A stretch of 64,000 nucleotides of DNA from a bacterium F11. GTDB taxonomy: Bacteria; Elusimicrobiota; Elusimicrobia; F11. Positions 55,251 to 64,000 of the stretch are shown piece after piece. A model generated the notes under the pieces. The model was not told the origin of the DNA. It was given only the letters and a program-made list of their open reading frames with translations, and made no database searches. Each line of letters starts with the position of its first letter. Positions within the stretch are counted from its first letter, which is position 1. The position numbers and the translations under genes were made by a program. Location: NCBI GenBank assembly GCA_002176905.1, contig MSYE01000215.1:1-64000 (forward strand), written 5' to 3'.

Positions 55251-56332
55251 GATCTCCGATCTGGGGAGGTTTCTTTGACATCTCAAGAAAAAGAGATGTC
55301 GTAAATCAATTACAAGAGACAACATCCGCCCCCGATTTCTGGCAAGATCCCCAAAAAGCAAAAAAAGTGATGCGTCAATTGGATGCCGCCAAAGGAGATA
55401 TCGAGTTATGGAATACCCTTGTCAAAAAGATGGAGGACATCTCAGCTCACCTTGAATTGGCCATCGAAGCCAATGATGCCTCAGAAGAAAAAGACGTTGC
55501 CAATCAGCTCCAAACCTTGGAAACACATATCTCAGAATTGGAAGTTCGGGCTTTATTGGGTGACGAACATGACATGTCAAATGCAATTCTTACCATCCAT
55601 TCAGGAGCGGGGGGGACAGAAGCAGCGGATTGGACCAATATGCTGCTTCGTATGTACATGCGGTACACCGAACGGAAAGGATTTAAATTTTCGATCACAG
55701 ATATTCTCCCTGGTGACGAAGCAGGCATAAAAAGAGTGACCGCAATTGTGTCTGGGGCATTTTCTTATGGATTACTAAAAGCAGAAATGGGAGTTCATCG
55801 ATTGGTTCGTATATCTCCTTTTGATTCCAATAAACGCAGGCATACATCCTTTGCCTCATGTGATGTTATTCCTGAAATTGATGAAGAAATTAATATTGAG
55901 GTCAATGAATCCGACCTTCGAATAGATACATTCCGATCATCCGGGGCAGGTGGACAACATGTCAATAAAACAGATTCCGCCGTACGAATTACCCATAATC
56001 CCACCGGAATTGTCGTTGCTTGCCAACAAGAACGATCTCAAATTAAAAATCGGGCTGTGGCGATGAAAATTCTGAAAGCCAAACTCTATGAATTGGAACA
56101 AGAGAAGAAACGGGCAGCTTTGGAGAAACATTACGACGAAAGGGGTGATATTGCCTGGGGGAGCCAAATCCGATCCTATGTCTTTATGCCCTATCAATTG
56201 GTTAAAGATCTTCGCACCAACCATGAGACGGGGAATGTCGGGGCTGTCTTAGATGGAGATTTGGACCCTTTTATTCGTGCTTTTCTTGATTGGAAGACCA
56301 CAAAAAAAGATGCTAATATCGCAAAATCCTAA
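55207..56332 (+). CDS. prfB: Peptide chain release factor 2 with programmed +1 frameshift
   Basis: The gene is read as 55207-55275 joined to 55277-56332, giving about 374 residues. The first 23 codons end at CTT followed by an in-frame TGA (55276-55278); a slip of one base gives Asp and opens the main frame. The SD-like GGGGAGG (55263-55269) sits three bases before CTT TGA, as in E. coli prfB. The main frame carries the SPF anticodon-mimic tripeptide (RISPFDS) and the GGQ motif (SGAGGQHVNKTD). RF2 terminates at UGA and UAA and senses its own level through the frameshift. The start ATG lies inside lnt. An annotation from the main frame alone would lose the N-terminus. Confidence 0.95.
55261..55279 (+). 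promoter_or_regulatory. RF2 autoregulatory +1 frameshift site
   Basis: CTG GGG AGG TTT CTT TGA C: an internal Shine-Dalgarno sequence, the slippery CTT codon and a TGA followed by C, the weakest stop context. Low RF2 leaves TGA unread and favours the slip into the full-length frame. Confidence 0.92.
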
Positions 56333-56346
56333 TATTGGAGGATACA

Positions 56347-56712
56347 GTGGCAAAAATATTGGTTGTTGATGATGAAAAGGATGTTGTTGAGTTATTAAAG
56401 TTCCTTCTGGAAAAAGATGGTTATGTTGTCACGACCGCTTCCAATGGAAGAGAAGCTTTGGATATGGTGCAAAAAGAATCACCTGATTTGATACTGCTCG
56501 ATGTGATGATGCCAGAGATGGATGGCTATACCGTTCAAACACAACTTCTCGAAAATCCCCAAACAAAAGATATTCCTGTCATTATTCTTACAGCCAAAGG
56601 GCAATTAAAGGATGTGTTTGCCATGTCGGCCAACGTTCAGGCATATATCGAGAAACCATTTGATCCCAAATCTTTGCGTAGCAAGATTCAAGAAGCGATT
56701 CAGCCCAAATAA
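56347..56712 (+). CDS. Stand-alone response regulator receiver domain
   Basis: The protein has 121 residues. The GTG start at 56347 follows GGAGG by six bases. REC features: ILVVDDEKDV, phospho-acceptor LILLDVMMPEMDG, threonine in IILTAKG and lysine in IEKPFDP. There is no output domain. Its place between prfB and lysS in a housekeeping series is curious; it may simply ride on the operon. No kinase is encoded nearby. Confidence 0.92.
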   Translation: MAKILVVDDEKDVVELLKFLLEKDGYVVTTASNGREALDMVQKESPDLILLDVMMPEMDGYTVQTQLLENPQTKDIPVIILTAKGQLKDVFAMSANVQAYIEKPFDPKSLRSKIQEAIQPK

Positions 56713-56748
56713 CAATTGTTCCCATCTTATAAATCCTCGAGTTGAATT

Positions 56749-58272
56749 ATGACAACACCAATGTCTTCTACTGAAAAGTCAGCACCTGTTGACCAGATCA
56801 TCGAACAAAGAAGGGAAAAAAAAGACCGCTTATTAAAAGCAGGAAAGACCCCTTACGGACATCGATTTATTAAATCCATGAACCTTTCTGATGTTCATGA
56901 TCAATTCGAATCCCAAATACCCAACCCAGACCAACCAGATCAACAAAAAGACCGTCCCATATTAAAGGTGGTGGGGCGACTGATGACCCGACGAGATCTG
57001 GGGAAACTTTGTTTTGCCCATCTGCATGATCAAACAGGTCGGCTACAGCTTAAGATCAATCGCCAAGATATTGGTCCTGAAGCCTATAAGGAATTTCTCA
57101 AAGATGTCGATATTGGTGACATCCTGGGTGCTGAAGGAACCTTATGTCGAACAAAAACAGGTGAACTCTCAATCCAGCTTGTGAAGTTTGAAATTCTGTC
57201 CAAATCCCTTCGACCGTGGCCTGAGAAATTTCATGGTCTAACCGATGTAGAAGCCCGATCTCGCCAGCGTGAATTGGACTTGGTAACAAATTCGGAAAGT
57301 CGAAAAAGATTTGAAATGAGATCGATTCTTATTCAATCTTTGAGAAAATCATTGCATGAAAACAAATTCATGGAAGTTGAAACTCCCCTTATGCAACCGG
57401 TTCCAGGTGGCGCTGCAGCAAAACCCTTTATTACCCATCATGAGGCTCTCGATGTTGATTTGTATCTTCGCGTGGCTCCAGAATTATTCCTAAAAAGACT
57501 GTTGGTTGGCGGTTTTGATCGTGTGTATGAAATAGGACGAGCCTTTCGTAATGAAGGAATTGACACCCGACACAATCCGGAATTCACCATTCTCGAGGCC
57601 TATCAAGCCTATGCCGATGTCAATGACATGATGGATCTCACAGAAAAATTAATAGGAAATGTTGCAAGGGAGCTGAACATCAAAGAATCGACATATCGGG
57701 ACGAAGTGTGTAGCTTCACAGAGCCTTTTGAACGTCGGTCTCTGATAGATTTGTTTCAGGAATACCTCAATTTGGATTTGATTGTTCTTTGTCAAAAGAA
57801 TAACTGGAAGAATGCTGCCCAAGAGAAGGGAATCAATATCCCATCCACCGCTTCGGACAGAAAGGCTTTTGACTTACTCTTTGATGAGAGAATTCTGATT
57901 CATCTCAAAAAACCAACTTTTGTTTTGGATTACCCAACGGTTTTTTCTCCATTGGCCAAACCGAAATCGAACGAACCACTGCTTACAGATCGATTTGAAC
58001 TTTTCCTGGCCAAAGAAGAAGTGGCAAATGCGTATACCGAACAAAATGATCCGGATGAACAAAGCCGAAAATTTAAAGATGAATTGAACAAACGTCAAAA
58101 AGGTGACGAAGAAGCCATGGTCATAGATGAGGAATTTATTACTGCACTTCAGTTTGGCATGCCGCCTGCCGGTGGCCTGGGAATTGGAATAGATCGATTG
58201 GCCATGGTTCTTTCCGGGAGCAGCTCTATCCGAGAAGTTATACTATTTCCTCTTTTGCGTCCTCAAAATTAA
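56749..58272 (+). CDS. lysS: Lysyl-tRNA synthetase, class II
   Basis: The protein has 507 residues. An OB-fold anticodon-binding domain (about 60-170) is followed by the class II catalytic core: motif 1 region [17 protein letters not shown], motif 2 [14 protein letters not shown], motif 3 [15 protein letters not shown]. The specificity string [13 protein letters not shown] is typical of LysRS. It charges tRNA-Lys with lysine. The lolC/E gene starts immediately at the next base. Confidence 0.95.
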   Translation: MTTPMSSTEKSAPVDQIIEQRREKKDRLLKAGKTPYGHRFIKSMNLSDVHDQFESQIPNPDQPDQQKDRPILKVVGRLMTRRDLGKLCFAHLHDQTGRLQLKINRQDIGPEAYKEFLKDVDIGDILGAEGTLCRTKTGELSIQLVKFEILSKSLRPWPEKFHGLTDVEARSRQRELDLVTNSESRKRFEMRSILIQSLRKSLHENKFMEVETPLMQPVPGGAAAKPFITHHEALDVDLYLRVAPELFLKRLLVGGFDRVYEIGRAFRNEGIDTRHNPEFTILEAYQAYADVNDMMDLTEKLIGNVARELNIKESTYRDEVCSFTEPFERRSLIDLFQEYLNLDLIVLCQKNNWKNAAQEKGINIPSTASDRKAFDLLFDERILIHLKKPTFVLDYPTVFSPLAKPKSNEPLLTDRFELFLAKEEVANAYTEQNDPDEQSRKFKDELNKRQKGDEEAMVIDEEFITALQFGMPPAGGLGIGIDRLAMVLSGSSSIREVILFPLLRPQN

Positions 58273-59514
58273 ATGACCTTCGAGTTTTATTTAGCCAACC
58301 GCTACCTCATAAGCCGTCGACACGGTGTATGGGGATGGATAATCAGTTCAATCGCAACCGGAAGTGTAGCCCTTGGCGTGGCAGCTCTTATTGTTACCTT
58401 GGCCATTATGACCGGATTCCGAGAAGATATTCGTTCGAAAATGCTTGGTGTCCAACCTCACGTCCTGATGACATCCTTTTCAGGGAAAATAAATCCAAAA
58501 AGAATAAAAGCAGATGAAATCCTAAATAATAATCCGCAAATTTCAGATTGGGCTCCCTTCGTGACAGGACAGATATTAATTGGAAAGGGAAAACTAAATT
58601 CAGGGGCCAAAGTGAAAGGGATTGATCCGAAAAAGGAGCCCTCTGTTGTCAATGTGATGGACCGACTAAGAGAGGGGCAATGGGAGGATTTAAGGGAAGA
58701 ATCTTTGGTTGTAAGGCCAGATAAGCCGAAAATAATTCTTGGCCAAGAACTTGCCAGACATATCGGAGCCCGTGTTGGAAATATAGTTTGGGTGGTAACC
58801 CCTAATTCTATTGGAATTTCTGCTTTCTCAATTCCTAAAGCCCATCTTTTCGAGGTTTCCGGGATTTTACATACAGGCCTATATGATTTTGATTCAGCGT
58901 TGGCGTATACACATCTCTCTTCTGCTCAAACCCTCTTCAATATGGGGACTGAAATTACAGGTTATGGAATAAGCTTAAAAGATATCGATGGAGCTGATCA
59001 AATTGCATCAGACCTACAAATTTCTTTCAAGGGAGACTTCTGGGTTCGATCATGGTTGTCGCAAAATAAGAATTTATTTTCTGCTCTAAAGCTGGAACGG
59101 ACAGTAATGTTTCTTATTCTGGCCATGTTATCTGTTGTGGCCGCTTTTATGATTGTGACCAATCTTCTCCTCAATATAACTCAAAAAGTGAAAGAAATTG
59201 GAATTTTAAGAGCGATGGGCGCAACACCGCAAATTATCCGTAAAATCTTTCTTTATCAAGGACTTTTAATGGGAATAGTGGGTAATTTTATTGGGATTAT
59301 AATCGGTGTTGGCATTTCTCTTTTTCTAGCGAAATCAAACATCATTCATCTCCCAGCCGATGTATATTACATAGATAAACTCCCTATTCGACTGATTCCT
59401 ATTGATATCTGTTCTGTCGTCATACTATCTCTCTTGATTGTTGTTGTTGCCACAATATATCCGGCAAATAAGGCCGCTCAGTTGGATCCTTTGGATGCGA
59501 TACGTTATGGATAA
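58273..59514 (+). CDS. lolC: Lipoprotein-releasing ABC transporter permease LolC/LolE
   Basis: The protein has 413 residues. It has the MacB/LolC topology: a helix at about 22-47, a long periplasmic domain (48-265) and three C-terminal helices (about 275-300, 325-350, 375-395), with the FtsX-like signature EIGILRAMGATPQIIRKIFLYQG. The N-terminus YLANRYLISRR is typical of LolC/LolE. With LolD it extracts outer-membrane lipoproteins from the inner membrane. Only one permease gene is present, so it may work as a homodimer (LolF-like). Confidence 0.92.
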   Translation: MTFEFYLANRYLISRRHGVWGWIISSIATGSVALGVAALIVTLAIMTGFREDIRSKMLGVQPHVLMTSFSGKINPKRIKADEILNNNPQISDWAPFVTGQILIGKGKLNSGAKVKGIDPKKEPSVVNVMDRLREGQWEDLREESLVVRPDKPKIILGQELARHIGARVGNIVWVVTPNSIGISAFSIPKAHLFEVSGILHTGLYDFDSALAYTHLSSAQTLFNMGTEITGYGISLKDIDGADQIASDLQISFKGDFWVRSWLSQNKNLFSALKLERTVMFLILAMLSVVAAFMIVTNLLLNITQKVKEIGILRAMGATPQIIRKIFLYQGLLMGIVGNFIGIIIGVGISLFLAKSNIIHLPADVYYIDKLPIRLIPIDICSVVILSLLIVVVATIYPANKAAQLDPLDAIRYG

Positions 59515-60169
59515 TTCTCTTTTGTACCTTTTAAATATTAAGAAGAGCTTCGGCGCACTCCAAATTTTGGATGAGGTTTCACTGAAACTTAACGAGGGTG
59601 AGTCCATTGCAATATTGGGTCCGTCTGGAGCGGGAAAATCTACCCTCCTCCATATCGCTGGATTAATGGAAAAACCTTCAGGGGGATCCGTTTTGATTAA
59701 AGGACAAAAGATGGAAATTATGTCAGAATACCATCGAGCTCAAGAACGAAGAGATAGGGTAGGATTCCTATTCCAATTCCATTATTTGCTGCCTGACTTT
59801 GATGTAATTGAAAATGTGTTGATTCCGGCCCGCATGGCAAAGGACAATCTTGTTAACGCAGAGAAAGAGGCGCATGAAATCTTGGAACAACTTGGTCTTG
59901 AGAACAGACTTCATCATAGACCATACCAATTATCTGGTGGAGAACAACAACGGGCAGCACTGGCTCGCGCCCTTATCAGAAAACCCGATATTCTATTATG
60001 TGACGAACCCACGGGGAATTTGGATCAAAAAACGGGTCAATCAGTTATGTCGCTGGTTTGGTCAGAAATCAAGACAAGGAAGTTGGCATCAATAATTGTG
60101 ACTCATAATGAGAAAATTGCCAAAGAGGCTGATTCGATATGTTATTTGGAAAATGGTCATCTGACCTAA
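59507..60169 (+). CDS. lolD: Lipoprotein-releasing ABC transporter ATPase LolD
   Basis: The protein has 220 residues. ATG at 59507 overlaps the permease stop by eight bases. Walker A is GPSGAGKST, the ABC signature [15 protein letters not shown], Walker [13 protein letters not shown] and the switch histidine VTHN. It powers lipoprotein release with the adjacent permease. The MacB/FtsE family has a very similar ATPase, but the gene pair supports LolD. Confidence 0.93.
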   Translation: MDNSLLYLLNIKKSFGALQILDEVSLKLNEGESIAILGPSGAGKSTLLHIAGLMEKPSGGSVLIKGQKMEIMSEYHRAQERRDRVGFLFQFHYLLPDFDVIENVLIPARMAKDNLVNAEKEAHEILEQLGLENRLHHRPYQLSGGEQQRAALARALIRKPDILLCDEPTGNLDQKTGQSVMSLVWSEIKTRKLASIIVTHNEKIAKEADSICYLENGHLT

Positions 60170-60188
60170 CAAAGGGAGGAAACAATAT

Positions 60189-61076
60189 ATGACATTGCCT
60201 CTTATTTACTTGGATGGGGAGTGGGTATCTCCGGAAGAGGCCAAATTATCAGTTTTTGATCATGGTGTGCTTTATGGTGACGGTGTTTTTGAAGGTATTC
60301 GTGCCTATAATGGACGCGTGTTTAAACTCAGACAGCATATGGATCGTCTTTATCAATCCGCAAAAATTATTTCCCTAACAATTCCGATGGAACAACAAAA
60401 ACTTACCGCAATTGTTGAACAATCCATTCAAAAAAACAATTTAACCGATGCTTATATTCGGTTATTGGTCACCCGGGGAGTGGGCGATCTTGGGCTTGAT
60501 CCTCGTGCATGCCCAAATCCCAGTATTGTGGTTATTGCAGACAAATTGGCTTTATTTCCGGAACGTTGCTACAAAGAAGGGCTCGAGGCCATTTTTGCAA
60601 AAACCAGACGAAACTTGGTTGAGGCCATGAATCCCATCGTCAAATCGATGAATTACCTAAATAATATTCTTGCCAAAATCGAAGCCAATAACAAAGGGGT
60701 CCCAGAAGCCATTCTTCTTAACTATGAGGGATATGTGTCTGAATGTACCGGAGACAATGTCTTTTTTATAAAAAATAAGACAGTTTTCACTCCTCCTGTA
60801 TCTGTGGGCGTATTGGAAGGAATTACGCGTTCAACTGTTATGGAGATACTTCATAAGATATCGGATTATTCAGTACAAGAAAAACTTTTTTACCCTGATG
60901 AGCTTCTTGGAGCTGATGAGGTATTTTTCACTGGAACTGCAGCCGAGGTCATACCCGTCACGAAAATCGATGGCAAACCAATCGGTTCTGGAAAGCCTGG
61001 TACCATTACCCAAGAATTGATGCGATTATTCCGAGAACATACAAATGAGGAGTCCCTTATCCCTCAAAAGAACTAA
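60189..61076 (+). CDS. ilvE: Branched-chain amino acid aminotransferase (class IV PLP enzyme)
   Basis: The protein has 295 residues, with GGAGG before the ATG. Fold type IV features: YLDGEWVSPEEAKLSVFDHGVLYGDGVFEGIRAY at the start, the PLP lysine K152 in IVKSMNYLNNILAK, and ECTGDNVFFIKN, EVFFTGTAAEVIPV at the end. It catalyses the last step in leucine, isoleucine and valine synthesis. Related D-amino acid transaminases and aminodeoxychorismate lyase share the fold, but the MNYLNN and FTGTAAE strings favour IlvE. It lies 19 bases after lolD. Confidence 0.92.
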   Translation: MTLPLIYLDGEWVSPEEAKLSVFDHGVLYGDGVFEGIRAYNGRVFKLRQHMDRLYQSAKIISLTIPMEQQKLTAIVEQSIQKNNLTDAYIRLLVTRGVGDLGLDPRACPNPSIVVIADKLALFPERCYKEGLEAIFAKTRRNLVEAMNPIVKSMNYLNNILAKIEANNKGVPEAILLNYEGYVSECTGDNVFFIKNKTVFTPPVSVGVLEGITRSTVMEILHKISDYSVQEKLFYPDELLGADEVFFTGTAAEVIPVTKIDGKPIGSGKPGTITQELMRLFREHTNEESLIPQKN

Positions 61077-61078
61077 TC

Positions 61079-61636
61079 ATGATTTGTTCGAAGTGCCAAA
61101 AAAATGAAGCAACCGTTCATTTTACCGGTGTCGTCAATGGAAAGACCACTCAACTAGATGTTTGTGGATCATGCTCGGAAAAACTAGGAATATCATTTCA
61201 ATCTATTTTCAATTTCCCAACAGTCCCTTCACATTTTTCAGAGTTGTTCAACCTTCTCTCTAATTGGCCTCAATCTCCTTTCACTCCCCTTAATGTTAAC
61301 AATTGTCCCAAATGTCGTTGGACGGTCAATCAAATCCAGAAGACTGGGAAATTGGGTTGCTCGGAATGTTACACGCATTTTCAACAAGAGCTATCACATA
61401 TCCTAAAAACAATTCAAGGAACAACAACCCATCGAGGCAAAAAAATATCCGTAATGTCGAAAAAAGAACCGACAAGGAAATCCAAAAAGGGAAAAGGCAA
61501 GAACATGAAAGATGCGCTCGAAAAATTGCACGCCCAATTGGATTTTTTGGTTGACGAAGAAAGATTCGAAGAAGCAGCCAATATTCGAGATAAAATTCGA
61601 GAATTTGAAAATAAGCCTAAAAAGAAGGACGGATGA
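61079..61636 (+). CDS. mcsA: McsA-like zinc-finger/UVR-motif activator of McsB
   Basis: The protein has 185 residues. It has two pairs of CxxC zinc-binding motifs (CSKCQ, CGSC; CPKC, CSEC) in the N-terminal half, a basic linker and a C-terminal UVR helix motif (LEKLHAQLDFLVDEERFEEAANIRDKI). McsA activates the arginine kinase McsB and can bind ClpC. It starts two bases after ilvE and overlaps mcsB by four bases. Confidence 0.93.
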   Translation: MICSKCQKNEATVHFTGVVNGKTTQLDVCGSCSEKLGISFQSIFNFPTVPSHFSELFNLLSNWPQSPFTPLNVNNCPKCRWTVNQIQKTGKLGCSECYTHFQQELSHILKTIQGTTTHRGKKISVMSKKEPTRKSKKGKGKNMKDALEKLHAQLDFLVDEERFEEAANIRDKIREFENKPKKKDG

Positions 61637-62724
61637 CCACCGGGAAAGGATTGGATTTTAAGAATTGGGCAACGGCTCCGCCAAGTTGGATCACGTCTTC
61701 TGGGACCACATTGGATGGAACCGTACTTGCCTCCAGGGTCCGAATAGCTCGGAATTTAACTTCCTTTCCCTATCCTCATAATTCTCCCATTAGTACTCAA
61801 AAACAAATCCTCCAAACGGTGATTCCCGTCCTTGTGAATACATCAATCTTGAAGAAAAGTATTTCCCTACAACTGGCACCCCTCACTTTATTGGATCGTA
61901 CATTTTTAATGGAAAGACAACTCATCTCACATCAACATGCCTATACAGACGGGGCCAAGGGCCTTGTTGTGTCATCAGGAGAAAGTTTATCAGTAATGAT
62001 AAATGAAGAAGATCATATCCGCGCTGCCAGTTTTTATCCGGGATTTGGTATTACTGAAGCATGGGAAAATCTATCCAAATTAGACGACGAAATGAATCAG
62101 CATTTACCGATATCTTATCACCAAGAATTTGGATTTTTAACCGCATGGCCAACCAACACGGGAACGGGCTTAAGGGCTTCGTGCTTATTGCATCTACCCG
62201 GATTGATTTTGACCCGCCAAATATCGCCTGCCATTCAGAATCTTGATGAAATGGGACTAACAATCCGTGGATTCTATGGAGAAGGGACCAGTGCCGTGGG
62301 AGACCTTTTACAGGTTTCAAACGCAAAAACGCTTGGTATCACTGAGTTGGATTTAATTAAAAAAGTTGAAAAGGTGGTAAAAAACCTTCACCGCCTCGAG
62401 AATCTGGCAATGGACGAACTTCTTTCATCTCAAAAAAGGGGGCAGTTGGAAGACCAAATTTATCGATCATTGGGAACATTAAAATCAGCTAGATTGTTGA
62501 ATTATAATGAGGCCATGCAGCATTTGTCTATGGTTCGATTGGGAATAAAATTGGGTTTAAAATTGGATATTGAGGCAAGCAAAATAACAAACCTATTCTT
62601 TTTGTCGCAATCAGCTCATGTGTGGATTGGCCGCAATCAAGAAGGGGATATAAAAACCTCAAAAGAGGTTTCTTTTAGGGCTGATTTTATGCGATCTTTT
62701 TTTGACAAGAATTCTCATCATTAA
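61633..62724 (+). CDS. mcsB: Protein arginine kinase McsB
   Basis: The protein has 363 residues. It has the phosphagen-kinase fold; nucleotide-contact strings include LASRVRIARNLTSFPYP, EEDHIRAASFYPGF, GTGLRASCLLHLPGL and IRGFYGEGTSAVGDLLQVSN. McsB phosphorylates arginines on misfolded proteins and thereby marks them for ClpCP. The ctsR repressor that leads this operon in Firmicutes is absent; ilvE takes its place. clpC follows after 139 bases. Confidence 0.95.
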   Translation: MTTGKGLDFKNWATAPPSWITSSGTTLDGTVLASRVRIARNLTSFPYPHNSPISTQKQILQTVIPVLVNTSILKKSISLQLAPLTLLDRTFLMERQLISHQHAYTDGAKGLVVSSGESLSVMINEEDHIRAASFYPGFGITEAWENLSKLDDEMNQHLPISYHQEFGFLTAWPTNTGTGLRASCLLHLPGLILTRQISPAIQNLDEMGLTIRGFYGEGTSAVGDLLQVSNAKTLGITELDLIKKVEKVVKNLHRLENLAMDELLSSQKRGQLEDQIYRSLGTLKSARLLNYNEAMQHLSMVRLGIKLGLKLDIEASKITNLFFLSQSAHVWIGRNQEGDIKTSKEVSFRADFMRSFFDKNSHH

Positions 62725-62733
62725 TAAATGATG
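62716..62733. repeat. Short hairpin at the mcsB stop codon
   Basis: CATCATT and AATGATG (7 base pairs) enclose AATA and include the mcsB stop. It lacks a good T tract. It may be a weak terminator or a 3' stabilising hairpin. The remaining bases to clpC (62734-62863) are AT-rich and probably hold the clpC promoter, which I cannot place with confidence. No CtsR box was recognised. Confidence 0.4.
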
Positions 62734-62863
62734 GTGCCTGAAAGATTTTGAGTGACCGACAAGTAATAAAAAGTTATTATTTTTCATGGAAATTTCGAAC
62801 GAATCGTATTATAAAAAGAATGTAGCTAATTATTGCACTATTTTTCTAAGGAGGAACCAGCCT

Positions 62864-64000
62864 GATGTCAAACCGATTCACTGAAAGAGCCCAACGGGTT
62901 ATCCTCATAGCTCAAGAAGAGGCAAAAAGACTTAATCATGATTATGTGGGGACAGAACACTTACTTCTGGGATTAATAGCTCTTGGAGAAGGCGTTGCCG
63001 CCCAGGTTTTAGCCAATTTGGGTGTTGATTTACGACGAGTCAGAACTGAAATTGAGAAGATCGTCGGAACAGGGGACAACGTTATGTTGTTGGGTGAAAT
63101 ACCCTTCACACCTCGAGCAAAGAAGGTATTGGAACTGGCTGTTGAAGAGGCCCAAAACATGGGTCACAATTATGTTGGGACCGAACATCTGCTTTTGGGA
63201 CTTATTCGGGAGGAAGAAGGCGTAGCAGCAAGGGTTTTGGAGAATTTGGGCGTTCGGCTGGATGTGGTTCGAGAGGAGGTCATTTCTCTCCTGGGAGAAG
63301 GGCAACCCCATTCAACAAGTCAACATACCTCCACACAAAAATCCAAATCCAAAACGCCTACACTGGATGAATTTGGAAGAGATTTAACAACCCTTGCCAA
63401 GGATAAGAAGATGGACCCGGTCATAGGCCGGGTGGACGAAATAGACCGTCTTATTCAAATTTTGGCTCGTCGAACAAAGAATAATCCGGTTCTTATTGGT
63501 GATCCTGGCGTCGGAAAAACAGCGATTGTTGAAGGTCTGGCCCAAAAGATTGCTGTGGCTGATATTCCCGAGATACTCCAAGGGAAAAGAGTCATGACCC
63601 TTGATTTGGCAGCTGTTGTGGCCGGGACCAAATACCGCGGTGAGTTTGAACAACGATTAAAAAACATCATGGAGGAAATTAGAAGGGCAAAAAATCAAAT
63701 TATCCTTTTTATTGATGAATTACATACCGTAATTGGTGCGGGTGCTGCCGAAGGGGCCATTGATGCTTCAAATATGCTAAAGCCGGCTTTGTCCCGAGGT
63801 GAGTTGCAATGCATTGGGGCGACGACAATGGATGAGTACCGCCGTCATATTGAACACGATGCGGCTCTTGAAAGACGATTCCAGCCCATTCAGGTGGAAC
63901 CCCCTAGTATTGAAGATACCGTCAAAATCCTTAAGGGATTAAGGGAAAAATATGAGGCCCACCATAAGGTTAAATTCACTGATGAGGCATTAAAAGCTGC
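62864..64000 (+). CDS. clpC: ClpC-type AAA+ unfoldase, 5' part
   Basis: 379 residues are visible; the gene runs off the window. AAGGAGG lies 10-16 bases before the ATG. Two Clp N repeats ([31 protein letters not shown]) are followed by the D1 AAA domain with Walker [14 protein letters not shown] and Walker [15 protein letters not shown]. The repeated [11 protein letters not shown] and the short linker are typical of ClpC, the partner of McsB-tagged substrates, rather than ClpA. The central coiled-coil that confirms ClpC over ClpB/ClpA lies beyond the window edge. It has its own ribosome-binding site and probably its own promoter. Confidence 0.93.

Noticed and set aside
62734..62863. CtsR operator before clpC
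   Set aside because: No GGTCAAA direct repeat is present; only generic AT-rich sequence.
1..64000. tRNA, rRNA, tmRNA or transposase genes
   Set aside because: None recognised on reading the intergenic gaps, which are short and AT-rich; a covariance-model scan would be the decisive test.

Overview
The window comes from a diderm (Gram-negative) bacterium with a moderately AT-rich genome and dense, mostly bacterial-housekeeping content. Evidence for two membranes: Lol lipoprotein exporter genes, Lnt, a TolC family protein, ExbB/ExbD/TonB, a heptosyltransferase-like GT9 enzyme and two PorV-type outer-membrane barrels. The mixture of PorV proteins, FlgD-like C-terminal tails, planctomycete-style dockerin repeats, SBBP propellers and a McsA-McsB-ClpC system points to an under-sampled phylum rather than a well-known model group. 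I cannot name the lineage from sequence alone.

Region 1 (1-22,261) is an extracellular, carbohydrate-oriented accessory locus. It holds the 3' end of a glycosidase-like gene, a 1133-residue beta-helix/pectate-lyase-like protein, a PorV homologue followed by a tandem clan GH-A glycosidase and a 1827-residue SBBP propeller protein, a small secreted dockerin protein, an SGNH esterase, and a sialidase-fold-like protein translationally coupled to a second PorV homologue. Five large secreted proteins end in the same kind of tail (about 80 residues, FlgD-Ig-like, with WDG...SG.Y and a final hydrophobic strand plus K). Together with two PorV homologues this suggests dedicated outer-membrane secretion or attachment resembling type IX secretion. 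A good sigma-54 promoter lies before the beta-helix gene. An MscS-type channel gene is embedded in the region.

Region 2 (22,305-34,900) is mixed: a DsbD/thioredoxin redox pair, a HEAT-repeat protein, PgeF/YfiH, a methyltransferase, a stand-alone receiver, EgtB, a class A penicillin-binding protein, two tandem HAMP-like membrane proteins, a carbon-nitrogen hydrolase and a SpoU/TrmH RNA methyltransferase.

Region 3 (34,942-46,800) is envelope-related: TolC plus an RND permease with no adaptor gene between or beside them, PilZ, a beta-hydroxyacid dehydrogenase family enzyme, ExbB-ExbD-TonB, a DedA/VTT protein, GT9 with two small linked proteins (first DUF4254-like), and a degenerate GGDEF protein.

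Region 4 (46,880-64,000) starts with a large NHL/FN3/transglutaminase/TPR secreted protein and a lysine-rich partner. It then runs as a tightly packed series secA-lnt-prfB-receiver-lysS-lolC/E-lolD-ilvE-mcsA-mcsB and ends inside clpC. prfB carries the classical +1 programmed frameshift site. No tRNA, rRNA, CRISPR array, transposase or phage gene was recognised. The window cuts the first gene at its 5' side and clpC at its 3' side.
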